A stretch of DNA of 64,000 nt, from assembly GCF_021044795.1 (NCBI RefSeq), contig NZ_JAJNOP010000005.1, one strand, 5' to 3'. Positions 17,040-25,592 of this stretch are shown piece after piece. A program made the translations under genes and the position numbers. Below the pieces are notes generated by a model, which saw nothing but the letters and a program-made list of their open reading frames with translations, had not been told where the DNA came from and searched no databases. This stretch comes from Acidaminococcus hominis (GTDB lineage: Bacteria; Bacillota; Negativicutes; Acidaminococcales; Acidaminococcaceae). The stretch's first letter is position 1, and each line of letters begins with the position of its first letter.

Positions 17040-17113
17040 GCGGGTGTAGCTCAATGGTAGAGCACTAGCCTTCCAAGCTAGCTACGTGGGTTCGATTCCC
17101 ATCACCCGCTCCA
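17040..17113 (+). tRNA. tRNA-Gly (TCC)
   Basis: Acceptor GCGGGTG/CACCCGC, anticodon TCC in CTAGCCTTCCAAGCTAG, encoded CCA. A second glycine tRNA (GCC) is at 59083. Confidence 0.97.
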
Positions 17114-17121
17114 TTTCTTTT

Positions 17122-17198
17122 GGCCCCGTAGCTCAGCTGGATAGAGCAACGGCCTTCTAAGCCGTGTGTCGAGTGTTCGAATCACTCCGGGGTCACCA
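17122..17198 (+). tRNA. tRNA-Arg (TCT)
   Basis: Acceptor GGCCCCG/CGGGGTC, anticodon TCT in ACGGCCTTCTAAGCCGT, encoded CCA. Last tRNA of the cluster. Confidence 0.97.
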
Positions 17199-17207
17199 CT
17201 TTAAGAT

Positions 17208-17246
17208 AAAAGCGAATGTTGCCGAGTCATCGGGACATTCGCTTTT
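17208..17246 (+). terminator. Terminator of the tRNA cluster
   Basis: AAAGCGAATGT pairs with ACATTCGCTTT, with an inner CCGA/TCGG hairpin, followed by a T-run. Confidence 0.85.
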
Positions 17247-17270
17247 TTGTGTTATAGGAAGTATACAGAA

Positions 17271-17306
17271 AGGGCCAGGCGGTTTGCGTTCCGTCCGGCC
17301 CTTTTT
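17271..17306 (+). terminator. Second terminator-like hairpin
   Basis: AGGGCC and GGCCCT form a stem with inner pairing, followed by TTTTT. It lies 25 bp after the tRNA terminator and may act as a back-up. Confidence 0.5.
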
Positions 17307-17460
17307 GGGCAGCAAAAAGGACCTGGCAAATTTCTGCTTGCGTTCAGCCACCACGAAGAACTGAAAGGGAAATCGCTAGGTCCGCTATTCTTTTAGCATA
17401 AGGGAAGGCAAAGGGAAATGCTTTTTACTTTTAGGGTGTAGGGTACTGAGAAGAGGAGCC

Positions 17461-17667
17461 TTATTCGCGAAATTCACGATAGCTCTGTACGTTTAAAGCT
17501 ATAAAAAAGATCGTGGTGAAGAAGACTGTTGCTTCCCAAAAGTATTTACCGAAAATGAGGAGGCATAGAAGGCAAATAGGAATTCCAGCTACTCCTGTCC
17601 AAAAAAGTGTACCAGGCAGTGCTACCAGTAAACCAAACAATGCGAAAAGTCTAGAATGGGATTCCAT
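17461..17667 (-). CDS. Small membrane protein, unknown
   Basis: A 68-residue protein with two hydrophobic stretches (about residues 8-36 and 43-60), ending QSYREFRE. A purine-rich GAGGTGAGG sits upstream of the start. I recognise no family. It belongs to a run of three minus-strand small membrane genes in an AT-richer stretch between the tRNA cluster and the MoxR/VWA pair. Confidence 0.5.
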   Translation of the reverse strand: MESHSRLFALFGLLVALPGTLFWTGVAGIPICLLCLLIFGKYFWEATVFFTTIFFIALNVQSYREFRE

Positions 17668-17743
17668 GCTGCCTCACCTCGCTTATGTCAAAAGAATGAA
17701 ATGGAAAAATCACATCTATCAATGTTTCCACGGTATTGTTTCC

Positions 17744-17775
17744 GCCAGTGAGCCAGGAACTGGCTCAAATTGCTG
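17744..17775 (-). repeat. 32-bp hairpin repeat, copy 1
   Basis: Matches 18133-18164 at 30 of 32 positions. It contains the perfect palindrome GAGCCAGGAACTGGCTC and lies just after the 3' end of the 88-residue gene at 17782. Confidence 0.7.
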
Positions 17776-17781
17776 GAGACG

Positions 17782-18048
17782 TCAAAGTGTTTTATCAATA
17801 AAGGCATCGTTATAAAATATGATGATACCAGGAGCGCATGCCACGATAAAGCCTAACCACCACATAGTATCTCCACTCATAGAAATGCCAAGCGCGTCAA
17901 AAAGAATATACAAAAGAAGTCCTGTGAGCATGGGGAGTGGAAATAGTATAGCCACAATAATCACGTATATGGTACTTATGGTAGCAAATTTGATGCACTC
18001 GCCGACTTCGTGTACCCTTAGCCATCGTGCAATCTGTTGGAGCTTCAT
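17782..18048 (-). CDS. 88-residue membrane protein, paralogue 1, unknown
   Basis: Start chosen at ATG 18048 after GGAGGTGGGAAT. The longer frame has no ribosome-binding site, and this start gives exactly the same length as its paralogue. Two hydrophobic segments are visible (about residues 22-48 and 58-80), with the loop FDALGISMSGD between them and the ending PGIIIFYNDAFIDKTL. The paralogue at 18221 has FDFLGIPLNGD and PGYFIFFNKIFIENSF at the same positions. No known family is recognised. The ribosome-binding region is nearly identical in both copies, so this is a tandem duplication. Confidence 0.6.
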   Translation of the reverse strand: MKLQQIARWLRVHEVGECIKFATISTIYVIIVAILFPLPMLTGLLLYILFDALGISMSGDTMWWLGFIVACAPGIIIFYNDAFIDKTL

Positions 18049-18132
18049 ATTCCCACCTCCTACAACTTTTCTCACCTGCATTATTTGGGAGAAAACCGGG
18101 TATCTGTCATCGTTTTCCCGTCCATACTTTCA

Positions 18133-18164
18133 GCCAGTGAGACAGGAACTGACTCAAATTGCTG
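18133..18164 (-). repeat. 32-bp hairpin repeat, copy 2
   Basis: Second copy of the element at 17744, with two differences that weaken the palindrome. It lies just after the 3' end of the 88-residue gene at 18221, so the duplicated unit is gene plus element. Confidence 0.7.
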
Positions 18165-18220
18165 AGCCTGACGGCCTGGAACCGAAAAAGAAGCACAGGA
18201 AATGCAAAAAGGGTGAACCA

Positions 18221-18487
18221 CTAAAAGGAGTTCTCAATAAATATTTTGTTAAAGAAGATGAAATAGCCGGGAACTGATATGGTTGCTACGCTTAAAAAGA
18301 GTAGGACATCGCCATTTAACGGAATGCCCAAAAAGTCAAAAAGGAAAATATAAGGGACACCAGCCAAAATTACAGCTGGGAAGAGCATAATAGAGAAGAG
18401 AGGAAGGCAGATAAGAACGAAAGTGAACGCAAAATACTGGTAAAGGCTATACTTTTTGAGGATTCGTATAAAACGCATGAGTTTCAT
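18221..18487 (-). CDS. 88-residue membrane protein, paralogue 2, unknown
   Basis: Start at ATG 18487, preceded by GGGAGGTGGGAAT as in the paralogue at 17782. Two long hydrophobic stretches, the shared FDFLGIPLNGD loop and the shared C-terminal pattern PG-x-IF-N-FI-E/D. Overall identity is modest, so the duplication is old, or one copy evolves fast. No family or function can be named. Confidence 0.6.
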   Translation of the reverse strand: MKLMRFIRILKKYSLYQYFAFTFVLICLPLFSIMLFPAVILAGVPYIFLFDFLGIPLNGDVLLFLSVATISVPGYFIFFNKIFIENSF

Positions 18488-18684
18488 ATTCCCACCTCCC
18501 ACAGCTTCTATCACCATTATTATACGATTTTCTCTCTTTTTCTTCAATCCAGGGGGGATTAAGCGGCGCACGCCCCGCTCGGCCAGCTTCTGCAAAAGGA
18601 ACATTTCTTTCCCGGGATTCTGCACCATCCTACTGGGAAAATGCTATAATTATCACAGATTGCGACGGAGGGAGCGGGCAGAGT

Positions 18685-19599
18685 ATGCTGGATTTTTTAC
18701 GGAAAGAACAGGTTTCAGAAGAACTGATTGCCGGAGTGGAGGCCTATAGGAAGACCCATCCGGTGGAAGAACAGTGGAAGAACCGGGTGCCTGTGCCCCG
18801 TTTCCCGTACTATGGCAAAAAGGTCTGGGAGGAGGCCATTGCGGCCCTGCTGTGCGGCCAAAATCTGCTGCTAGCAGGGCCCAAGGCCACCGGCAAGAAC
18901 GTGCTGGCAGAAAATCTGGCAGCGGCGTTTCAGCGGCCCATGTGGAACGTATCCTTCCACATCAACGTGGACGCCACTTCCATGCTGGGCACGGATACTT
19001 TCCGGAACGGGGAAGTGGTGTTCCGGCCGGGGCCGGTGTACCAATGTGCCCAGTGGGGCGGCTTTGGGGTTTTTGACGAAATCAACATGGCCCGGAACGA
19101 AGCCATGGCCGTGCTCCATTCCCTGCTGGACTACCGGCACCGGGTGGATATTCCCGGCTACGACCTGCTCCAGGCCAATGAAGCCTGCCGCTTTATTGCT
19201 ACCATGAACTACGGTTACTCCGGCACCCGGGAACTGAACGAAGCCCTGACCTCCCGGTTTGCGGTAATCCAGCTGCCGCCCATTGATGGGGCTACCCTGG
19301 ACCGGCTCCTCTCCACGGAATTTCCTACGCTGAAAAAACAGGCCCGGGAGGGCTTTGGCCAGCTGTTCCTGGACCTGGAAAAGAAGTGCCAGGAAGCAGA
19401 AATCTCCGAGCGGGCTCTGGACCTGCGGGGCCTTTTGGACGCCCTCCAGTTGATCCAGCAGGGCCTGGAAGCCCACGATGCCCTGGAAATGGGCCTGGTG
19501 AACAAATCCTTTGACGAATACGAGCCCGGCATTATCCGGGATGTGATCAAGCTGCGCATTCCCTCCACCTACCAGAAGCAGGATATCTTTGAGGAGTGA
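18685..19599 (+). CDS. MoxR-type AAA+ ATPase
   Basis: A 304-residue AAA+ ATPase of the MoxR/CbbQ/NorQ group. A variant Walker A (GPKATGKN) is near residue 70, Walker B (GVFDEINMA) near residue 130, sensor 1 (FIATMNYGYSGTRELNEAL) near residue 175, and an Arg finger candidate in LTSRFAV. Such ATPases act with a VWA protein to remodel or insert metal into a target enzyme. The VWA gene starts seven bases after the stop. A TATAAT at 18645-18650 with a poor -35 may be the promoter. No obvious client enzyme is adjacent. Confidence 0.85.
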   Translation: MLDFLRKEQVSEELIAGVEAYRKTHPVEEQWKNRVPVPRFPYYGKKVWEEAIAALLCGQNLLLAGPKATGKNVLAENLAAAFQRPMWNVSFHINVDATSMLGTDTFRNGEVVFRPGPVYQCAQWGGFGVFDEINMARNEAMAVLHSLLDYRHRVDIPGYDLLQANEACRFIATMNYGYSGTRELNEALTSRFAVIQLPPIDGATLDRLLSTEFPTLKKQAREGFGQLFLDLEKKCQEAEISERALDLRGLLDALQLIQQGLEAHDALEMGLVNKSFDEYEPGIIRDVIKLRIPSTYQKQDIFEE

Positions 19600-19605
19600 G
19601 GGCGT

Positions 19606-21330
19606 ATGGCCAAGCTAAAATACGATGCCAAGCGCCGGCGGGCGCTGAATATGGTCTGGGATACCTCGGCCGACTACCGCTTCCAGCCGGATTTTCTGGC
19701 CTACGGGGATGATGGGGCACCGGACCTGTACCTCAATGCCGTGGTGGGGTTCACCCGGAAATACTACGATACGGACCAGCTCCACGCGATGTTCCAGGAA
19801 ATGGAAAATTCCGCTTTGGTAGATACCTTTACGGACTTGTTGTGGCTGGGGCTGGAATACGCCACCTACGCCAAGGAGGCCCCGGTACGGCCCGTGCTGC
19901 CCCAGCTGCGGCAGGAGCACGCCCGGGCCTATTTTAACGGCACTCTGGCGGACAAACACGGGGTGGCCCACGAAATGCAGGCAGCCCGGTGGCACGAGGT
20001 GCTGGGGGAAAAGAACGGCCTCATTGACCCTTGGGCCAAGGCCCTGTACCAAAGCCTGGCCTTTGACCCCAGCTGGGATACGGCCACGTTGTGTGAGCAT
20101 TTCCGGAAGCTGACCAAAAAGTACTTTGTGTCCCACTTTCTGGTGCGGGAAAGTCTGGAAAAGGTCATCATCGGCAAGGGGCTGGGGGATTTCCTCAGCT
20201 GGATTGTGCCCCAGTTTGCCAAAAAACAGGAATCCATCTTTAATTTTTTATATTCCAAGCAGCAGGCAGAAGACCTGCTGTCGGGGAAGCACGCCCATAA
20301 CGGGCTCATGGCCATTATTACCGGCCAGACCGCTGCCCAAAACTATGATTACATCATCCACTGCTTCGGGACGTCCATTTATCCGCCCCAAAAGCAGCTG
20401 GAAATCGACCAGGCCTGCTGCGTAGGCGTCCATAAGGGCTGCCACCTGCACTTTACCCGGGGCCACCTGGGGAGCAAGGGCAGCACCGGGGAAGCCTCCC
20501 TGTGGCTTCAGGGAGCCCGCCGGCAGCGGGTGCGGAACCTGGCCTACTACAAGGAACACGGGGAAAAGGCCCGGCAGAGCATTATCCGCCTGACCCAGCA
20601 GATCCGCAGCGCCATGCGGCTGGTACGGACCAAGCTGCCGGTGCCGGTCAAGGCCGGGGAACTGGTGCCCAGTCTGGTCTGGCGGGCCGCCAAGCTCCAG
20701 GACCCCCGGGTGTTTTACAACCAGGAAGTGGTGGCTACCCCGGACTTTACCGTGGATATTATGCTGGATGCTTCGGCCTCCCGGGGGGGAGCCCAGCCCG
20801 TCATCGCCTCCCAGGCCTTTGTCATTGCTGAGGCCCTGCGCCAGTGCGGCATTCCCTACCAGGTGTATTCCTTCAGCACCCTGCGCAGCTACACGGTGCT
20901 GACCCTGTTCAAGAGCTACGAGGAAAAAAAGAAGTGCACCAACGTCTTTAACTACGTGGCCACCGGCTGGAACCGGGACGGTTTGGCTCTGCGGGGCGCC
21001 CGGCAGCTGATGGGGGACTTTTCCCAGACGAAAAAAATCCTTATTATGCTCACCGATGCCCAGCCCAACGATGACCGGCCCTTCCGGAAGGAAGGGAGCC
21101 TGTACCAGCCCGAGTACCGGGAAGGCCGGGCCGTGGCGGATACGGCGGACGAGGCGGCGGCCCTGCGCCGGGAAGGCATTCGGATTATTGGCCTCATCAA
21201 CGACGAGGTCAAGGGCGGTATGGAAGACGCCCGGAAAATCTTCGGCAAGGACTGCATCCGGATTCATGAGCTGGACAAAATGGCCGAAAGCATGGGAAAA
21301 ATCCTCTGCCGGCAGATCGAGTCCCTGTAG
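19606..21330 (+). CDS. VWA-domain protein (NorD/CobT-like), partner of MoxR ATPase
   Basis: A 574-residue protein. The C-terminal third is a von Willebrand A domain with an intact MIDAS: DASASRGG near residue 386, a Thr-containing loop, and LTDAQPNDD near residue 482. The N-terminal part (residues 1-350) has no motif I recognise; it contains several His residues. The pattern resembles NorD and CobT. It follows the MoxR-type gene by six bases, giving the usual ATPase-VWA chaperone pair. The client protein is unknown. The T-box promoter of valS begins 12 bases after the stop. Confidence 0.82.
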   Translation: MAKLKYDAKRRRALNMVWDTSADYRFQPDFLAYGDDGAPDLYLNAVVGFTRKYYDTDQLHAMFQEMENSALVDTFTDLLWLGLEYATYAKEAPVRPVLPQLRQEHARAYFNGTLADKHGVAHEMQAARWHEVLGEKNGLIDPWAKALYQSLAFDPSWDTATLCEHFRKLTKKYFVSHFLVRESLEKVIIGKGLGDFLSWIVPQFAKKQESIFNFLYSKQQAEDLLSGKHAHNGLMAIITGQTAAQNYDYIIHCFGTSIYPPQKQLEIDQACCVGVHKGCHLHFTRGHLGSKGSTGEASLWLQGARRQRVRNLAYYKEHGEKARQSIIRLTQQIRSAMRLVRTKLPVPVKAGELVPSLVWRAAKLQDPRVFYNQEVVATPDFTVDIMLDASASRGGAQPVIASQAFVIAEALRQCGIPYQVYSFSTLRSYTVLTLFKSYEEKKKCTNVFNYVATGWNRDGLALRGARQLMGDFSQTKKILIMLTDAQPNDDRPFRKEGSLYQPEYREGRAVADTADEAAALRREGIRIIGLINDEVKGGMEDARKIFGKDCIRIHELDKMAESMGKILCRQIESL

Positions 21331-21341
21331 GGCGTTCTCCA

Positions 21342-21370
21342 TTGACTTTTCTGGTGAGGCTTGCTAGAAT
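21342..21370 (+). promoter_or_regulatory. Promoter of the valS T-box leader
   Basis: TTGACT (21342-21347) and TAGAAT (21365-21370) with 17-bp spacing. Confidence 0.75.
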
Positions 21371-21384
21371 TAACTGTAATATCA

Positions 21385-21613
21385 TATGACCAATGGCTAT
21401 GAACGGAAGGAGTACAGCCAAGCTGCGTTGCAGAGAGGGTGCGGTCGGTGCAAGCATCCACGTCAGCCGCTGGAAGTCGTCCGGGAGCCGGCAGGGTGCA
21501 GCAGCCCTGCCCGTCAAGGCGCGTTAAGCCTCCAAGGTGCTCAAGCAATTGAGAATGTAGGTGGTACCGCGAAGTCAACTCGTCCTATAACAGGGACGGG
21601 TTATTTTTTTTAA
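21385..21613 (+). promoter_or_regulatory. T-box riboswitch controlling valS
   Basis: The T-box sequence itself is at 21556-21571 (AGGTGGTACCGCG core), which pairs with the CCA end of uncharged tRNA. It precedes a terminator hairpin (AACTCGTCC/GGACGGGTT, then a T-run at 21603-21610). Upstream lies a long stem I with an AGAGAG motif near 21432. A GTC in TGGAAGTCG at 21476-21478 is the best valine specifier candidate. Established action: low charging of tRNA-Val stabilises the antiterminator and permits valS transcription. Confidence 0.92.
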
Positions 21614-21624
21614 GGAGGAAAAAA

Positions 21625-24276
21625 ATGGCAGAAGAAAACAACATCCCCAAGGTATATGATCCTGCCGCGGTGGAAAAGAAATGGTATGCATATTGGATGA
21701 AACAGGGCTACTTCCATCAGGAAGTGGACAAGAGCCGCCCTCCGTTCAGCGTGGTCATTCCCCCGCCGAACATTACCGGCAAGCTGCACATGGGCCATGC
21801 CCTGGACAATACCCTCCAGGATATCCTGGTGCGCTGGCACCGGATGATGGGGGACAATACCTGCTGGCTGCCCGGCTATGACCATGCCGGCCTGGCTACC
21901 CAAATCAAGGTAGAAGAAGAACTGAAGAAAAAAGAAGGTCTGACCCGCTATGACCTGGGCCGGGAAGAATTCGTCAAACGGGTTTGGCAGTGGAAGGAAG
22001 AATACGGGGACAGAATCGTTACCCAGCTGAAATCCCTGGGCATTTCCTGCGACTGGGACCGCCAGCGCTTTACCATGGACGAAGGCCTGAGCCGTGCCGT
22101 GCGGGAAGCCTTTGTGAGCCTGTACGAAAAGGGCCTGATCTACAAGGGCACCCGGATGATCAACTGGTGCGTCAACTGCCGTACGGCTTTAAGTGACGTA
22201 GAAGTGGAACATAAGGATGATGCAGGCCATCTGTGGTATGTAAAATACCCGGTGGACGGCGAAGAAGGGGTCTACCTGACCATCGCCACCACCCGTCCGG
22301 AAACCATGCCCGGCGATACCGCCGTTGCCGTGAACCCCAAGGATGAACGGTACGGCAAGTTTGTGGGCAAAAAGGTGAAACTGCCCACCACGGACCGGCT
22401 GATTCCCGTTATTGCCGACGATTATGTAGACCTGGAGTTTGGTACCGGTGCCGTAAAGATTACCCCGGCCCATGACCCCAACGACTATGAAATGGGTCAG
22501 CGCCAGCACCTGGACATGATTACCGTTATCGGCCAGGACGGCAAGATGACCAAGGAAGCCGGCAAATACGCCGGTCAGGACCGCTACGAATGCCGCAAGA
22601 ACATTGTGGCTGACCTGGAAGCTGCGGGGCTTTTGGTGAAAGTGGAGGAATGCCCCCACTCCGTAGGCCACTGCCAGCGCTGCGGCCATATTGTGGAACC
22701 CCTGGTTTCCACCCAATGGTTCGTAAAGATGCAGCCCCTGGTGAAAGCCGCCGTGGACTGCGTAGAAGACGGCCGGACCCAGTTTGTACCCAGCCGCTTT
22801 ACCAAGACCTACACCAACTGGATGGACAACCTCCACGATTGGTGCATTTCCCGGCAGATCTGGTGGGGCCACCGGATTCCTGTGTGGTACTGCGATGACT
22901 GCGGGGAAGTAACCGCCTCCCGGACGGATCTGGACCGCTGCCCCAAATGCGGCGGCCATGTACACCAGGATGAAGATGCCCTGGATACCTGGTTCAGCTC
23001 CGCCCTGTGGCCGTTCTCTACCTTTGGCTGGCCGGACAAGACGGAAGAACTGGAACAGTTCTATCCCACCAGCGTACTGGTCACCGGCTACGACATTATT
23101 TTCTTCTGGGTGGCCCGGATGCTGGTCATGGGCATGGAATTCATGAAGGAAATTCCCTTTAAGCACGTGTTCATCCACGGCCTGGTCCGGGACGAACAGG
23201 GCCGTAAAATGTCCAAATCCCTGGGCAACGGCATCGATCCCCTGGAAGTGGTGGACAAATACGGCGCCGACACCCTGCGCTTTATGCTGATTACCGGGAA
23301 CACCCCGGGCAACGATATGCGGTTCTACTGGAACCGGATTGAATCCACCCGTAACTTTGCCAACAAGATCTGGAATGCTTCCCGGTTCGCCCTGATGAAC
23401 CTGGACGGCTACGATCCCAAGGCACCCCGGAACCCCTACACCCTGGCAGACAAATGGATTCTGTCCCGGCTGCAGCACACCATCGGCGAAGTATCCTCCT
23501 ATCTGGATAAATTTGAACTGGGTGAAGCTGGCCGCCTGATCTACGATTTCATCTGGGGTGAAGTCTGCGACTGGTATATCGAACTGATCAAACCCCGCCT
23601 GTACAATAAGGACGATGCAGCGGAACGGGCTACTGCCCAAGCCGTCCTGTGCCAGGTGCTGGGCGATGCCATGAAGCTGCTGCACCCGTTCATGCCGTTT
23701 ATTACGGAAGAAATCTGGCAGCATCTGCCCCACGAAGGGGAAAGCATCATGATTGCTCCCTGGCCCCATATGGCCGGCGACCTGCTGGATGATGCCGCTG
23801 AAAAGCAAATGACCGCCCTGATGGATGTGATCAAGGCCATCCGGAACATGAGAGCGGAAGTGGGCGCTGCCCCCGGCCATAAGGCTCCGGCCCTGGTACT
23901 GGCAGATCCTGAACTGGTGGACGTATTCAAGAACAACAGCGACTACGTATGCCGGCTGGGTACCGTGGACGTGCTGACGGTAGGCGGCGCCGAAGACGCA
24001 GCTCCGGAAAACGCCCTGACCGCCGTAGTAACCGGTGCCAAGGTCTACCTGCCCCTGAAGGGCCTGATTGACGTAGAAAAAGAACTGGCCCGGCTCCAGA
24101 AAGAACTGGACGGAGCAGAAAAAGAAGCCAAACGGACGGCTGGCAAGCTCAGCAACGCCGGCTTCCTGGCCAAGGCTCCTGCCGAAGTGGTAGAAAAAGA
24201 AAAAGCCAAACAGGCAGAAACCGAAGCCAAGATCCAAGGGCTGAAGGAACGGATGGAAACCCTGCGCAAGCTGTAA
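21625..24276 (+). CDS. valS: Valyl-tRNA synthetase
   Basis: An 883-residue class I synthetase that charges tRNA-Val. The HIGH motif is PNITGKLHMGHAL (about residues 48-60), the KMSKS motif is GRKMSKSLGN (about residues 530-539), and the editing (CP1) domain has TTRPETMPGDTAVAV. The C-terminal coiled coil (LEKELARLQKELDGAEKEAK) is present, which is typical of ValRS. Start at ATG 21625 follows AAGGAGGAAAAA. Length is normal. Expression is controlled by the T-box just upstream; tRNA-Val (TAC) is encoded at 16845. Confidence 0.97.
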   Translation: MAEENNIPKVYDPAAVEKKWYAYWMKQGYFHQEVDKSRPPFSVVIPPPNITGKLHMGHALDNTLQDILVRWHRMMGDNTCWLPGYDHAGLATQIKVEEELKKKEGLTRYDLGREEFVKRVWQWKEEYGDRIVTQLKSLGISCDWDRQRFTMDEGLSRAVREAFVSLYEKGLIYKGTRMINWCVNCRTALSDVEVEHKDDAGHLWYVKYPVDGEEGVYLTIATTRPETMPGDTAVAVNPKDERYGKFVGKKVKLPTTDRLIPVIADDYVDLEFGTGAVKITPAHDPNDYEMGQRQHLDMITVIGQDGKMTKEAGKYAGQDRYECRKNIVADLEAAGLLVKVEECPHSVGHCQRCGHIVEPLVSTQWFVKMQPLVKAAVDCVEDGRTQFVPSRFTKTYTNWMDNLHDWCISRQIWWGHRIPVWYCDDCGEVTASRTDLDRCPKCGGHVHQDEDALDTWFSSALWPFSTFGWPDKTEELEQFYPTSVLVTGYDIIFFWVARMLVMGMEFMKEIPFKHVFIHGLVRDEQGRKMSKSLGNGIDPLEVVDKYGADTLRFMLITGNTPGNDMRFYWNRIESTRNFANKIWNASRFALMNLDGYDPKAPRNPYTLADKWILSRLQHTIGEVSSYLDKFELGEAGRLIYDFIWGEVCDWYIELIKPRLYNKDDAAERATAQAVLCQVLGDAMKLLHPFMPFITEEIWQHLPHEGESIMIAPWPHMAGDLLDDAAEKQMTALMDVIKAIRNMRAEVGAAPGHKAPALVLADPELVDVFKNNSDYVCRLGTVDVLTVGGAEDAAPENALTAVVTGAKVYLPLKGLIDVEKELARLQKELDGAEKEAKRTAGKLSNAGFLAKAPAEVVEKEKAKQAETEAKIQGLKERMETLRKL

Positions 24277-24307
24277 GTGCATTTGACTAGAGAGAGGTGC
24301 TGCACCA

Positions 24308-25588
24308 ATGGATTATGCGTCTGCATTAGCGTATGTGGAAAGCCGGGGCAAGTTCGGCATTCATTTGGGCTTGGAACGAATCCAGGGCATTTTGGCGGCC
24401 CTGGACCATCCGGAACGCAAGCTCCGGACCATTCATATTACCGGAACTAACGGCAAGGGCAGTGTGGCCACGTTCCTGAGCCGGATACTCATGGCGGCCG
24501 GGAAAAAGACCGGGACCTATACTTCCCCCCATTTTGTCCGGTACAACGAGCGAATGACCATCAACGGTGAGGAAATTTCCAATGCTGACTTTGCCCAGGT
24601 AACGGAACAGGTAAAGCAGGCAGTGGACGCCTGGCTGGCCGGGGGCGGGGAAGAACCCACCCAGTTTGAAGTGATTACGGCCATGGGTTTTCTGTACTTT
24701 GCCCAGCAGCAGGTGGATTACGCCGTGATTGAAGTAGGCATGGGAGGTCTGTGGGACTCCACCAACGTGATTATCCCGGAAGTTTCTGTGATTACCAACG
24801 TGACTCTGGAACATACGGACCGGCTGGGGAAGACCATTGAGGCCATTGCCATCCAAAAAGCCGGTATTATCAAGCCGGGGGTGCCGGTGGTTACGGAAGC
24901 AGAAGGTGATGCCCTGCGGGTCATCCGGGCGGAAGCGGAAGCCCAGCACGCCCCCTGCTATGAATACGAAAAGAATTTTTCCGCCCAGATGCTTAACAGC
25001 ACCATGGCGGCCCAGGAATTCGTTTTCCGCAACCCCCAGACGGAACTGGAAGCTACCATCCATCTGGCGGGAGCCCACCAGATTTTGAACGCAGCAGCTG
25101 CTATGCAGGCTGCCTGGGTGCTGGCCCAAAAGGACCCGGCCCTTACGGAAAAGGCCGTGCTGGAAGGCCTGGCCGCTGCCCGCTGGCCCGGCCGGCTGGA
25201 GCTGATCCACCAAAAGCCGGACATTATTCTGGACGGCGCCCACAACCCCTCTGGGGTGACGGTGCTGCGGAAGGCCCTGGACGATTATTATCCTGACGCC
25301 CACCGGATTTTCGTCTTCGGCATGATGGCGGACAAGGACGTGAGCCTGGTTTCCCAGATCCTGTTCCGGGATACGGATACCATCTATACCGTCTTGGCCC
25401 ATACCGGGGACAGAGCGGAAACTCCGGAAAAGCTGGCCAAACGGCTTCACAAAAATGCCATTCCCATGCCGGACCTGGCTGCTGCCTACCACAGGGCGGT
25501 CAGCGAAGCGGGTCCGGAGGCTGTGGTTTGTGTCTGCGGCTCTTTGTACCTGGTAGGGACCTTCAAAGAGCTGGGATTGGATAGGTGA
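24308..25588 (+). CDS. folC: Folylpolyglutamate/dihydrofolate synthase
   Basis: A 426-residue Mur-ligase-type enzyme that adds glutamate to dihydropteroate or tetrahydrofolate. The P-loop ITGTNGKGSVATFL is near residue 43, the GMGGLWDSTNV segment near residue 146, and the C-terminal ligase domain has DGAHNPSGV near residue 314. Start at ATG 24308. It lies 31 bp after valS, a gene order seen in many Firmicutes, and probably shares its transcript. The next gene begins four bases after the stop. Confidence 0.92.
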   Translation: MDYASALAYVESRGKFGIHLGLERIQGILAALDHPERKLRTIHITGTNGKGSVATFLSRILMAAGKKTGTYTSPHFVRYNERMTINGEEISNADFAQVTEQVKQAVDAWLAGGGEEPTQFEVITAMGFLYFAQQQVDYAVIEVGMGGLWDSTNVIIPEVSVITNVTLEHTDRLGKTIEAIAIQKAGIIKPGVPVVTEAEGDALRVIRAEAEAQHAPCYEYEKNFSAQMLNSTMAAQEFVFRNPQTELEATIHLAGAHQILNAAAAMQAAWVLAQKDPALTEKAVLEGLAAARWPGRLELIHQKPDIILDGAHNPSGVTVLRKALDDYYPDAHRIFVFGMMADKDVSLVSQILFRDTDTIYTVLAHTGDRAETPEKLAKRLHKNAIPMPDLAAAYHRAVSEAGPEAVVCVCGSLYLVGTFKELGLDR

Positions 25589-25592
25589 TGGA

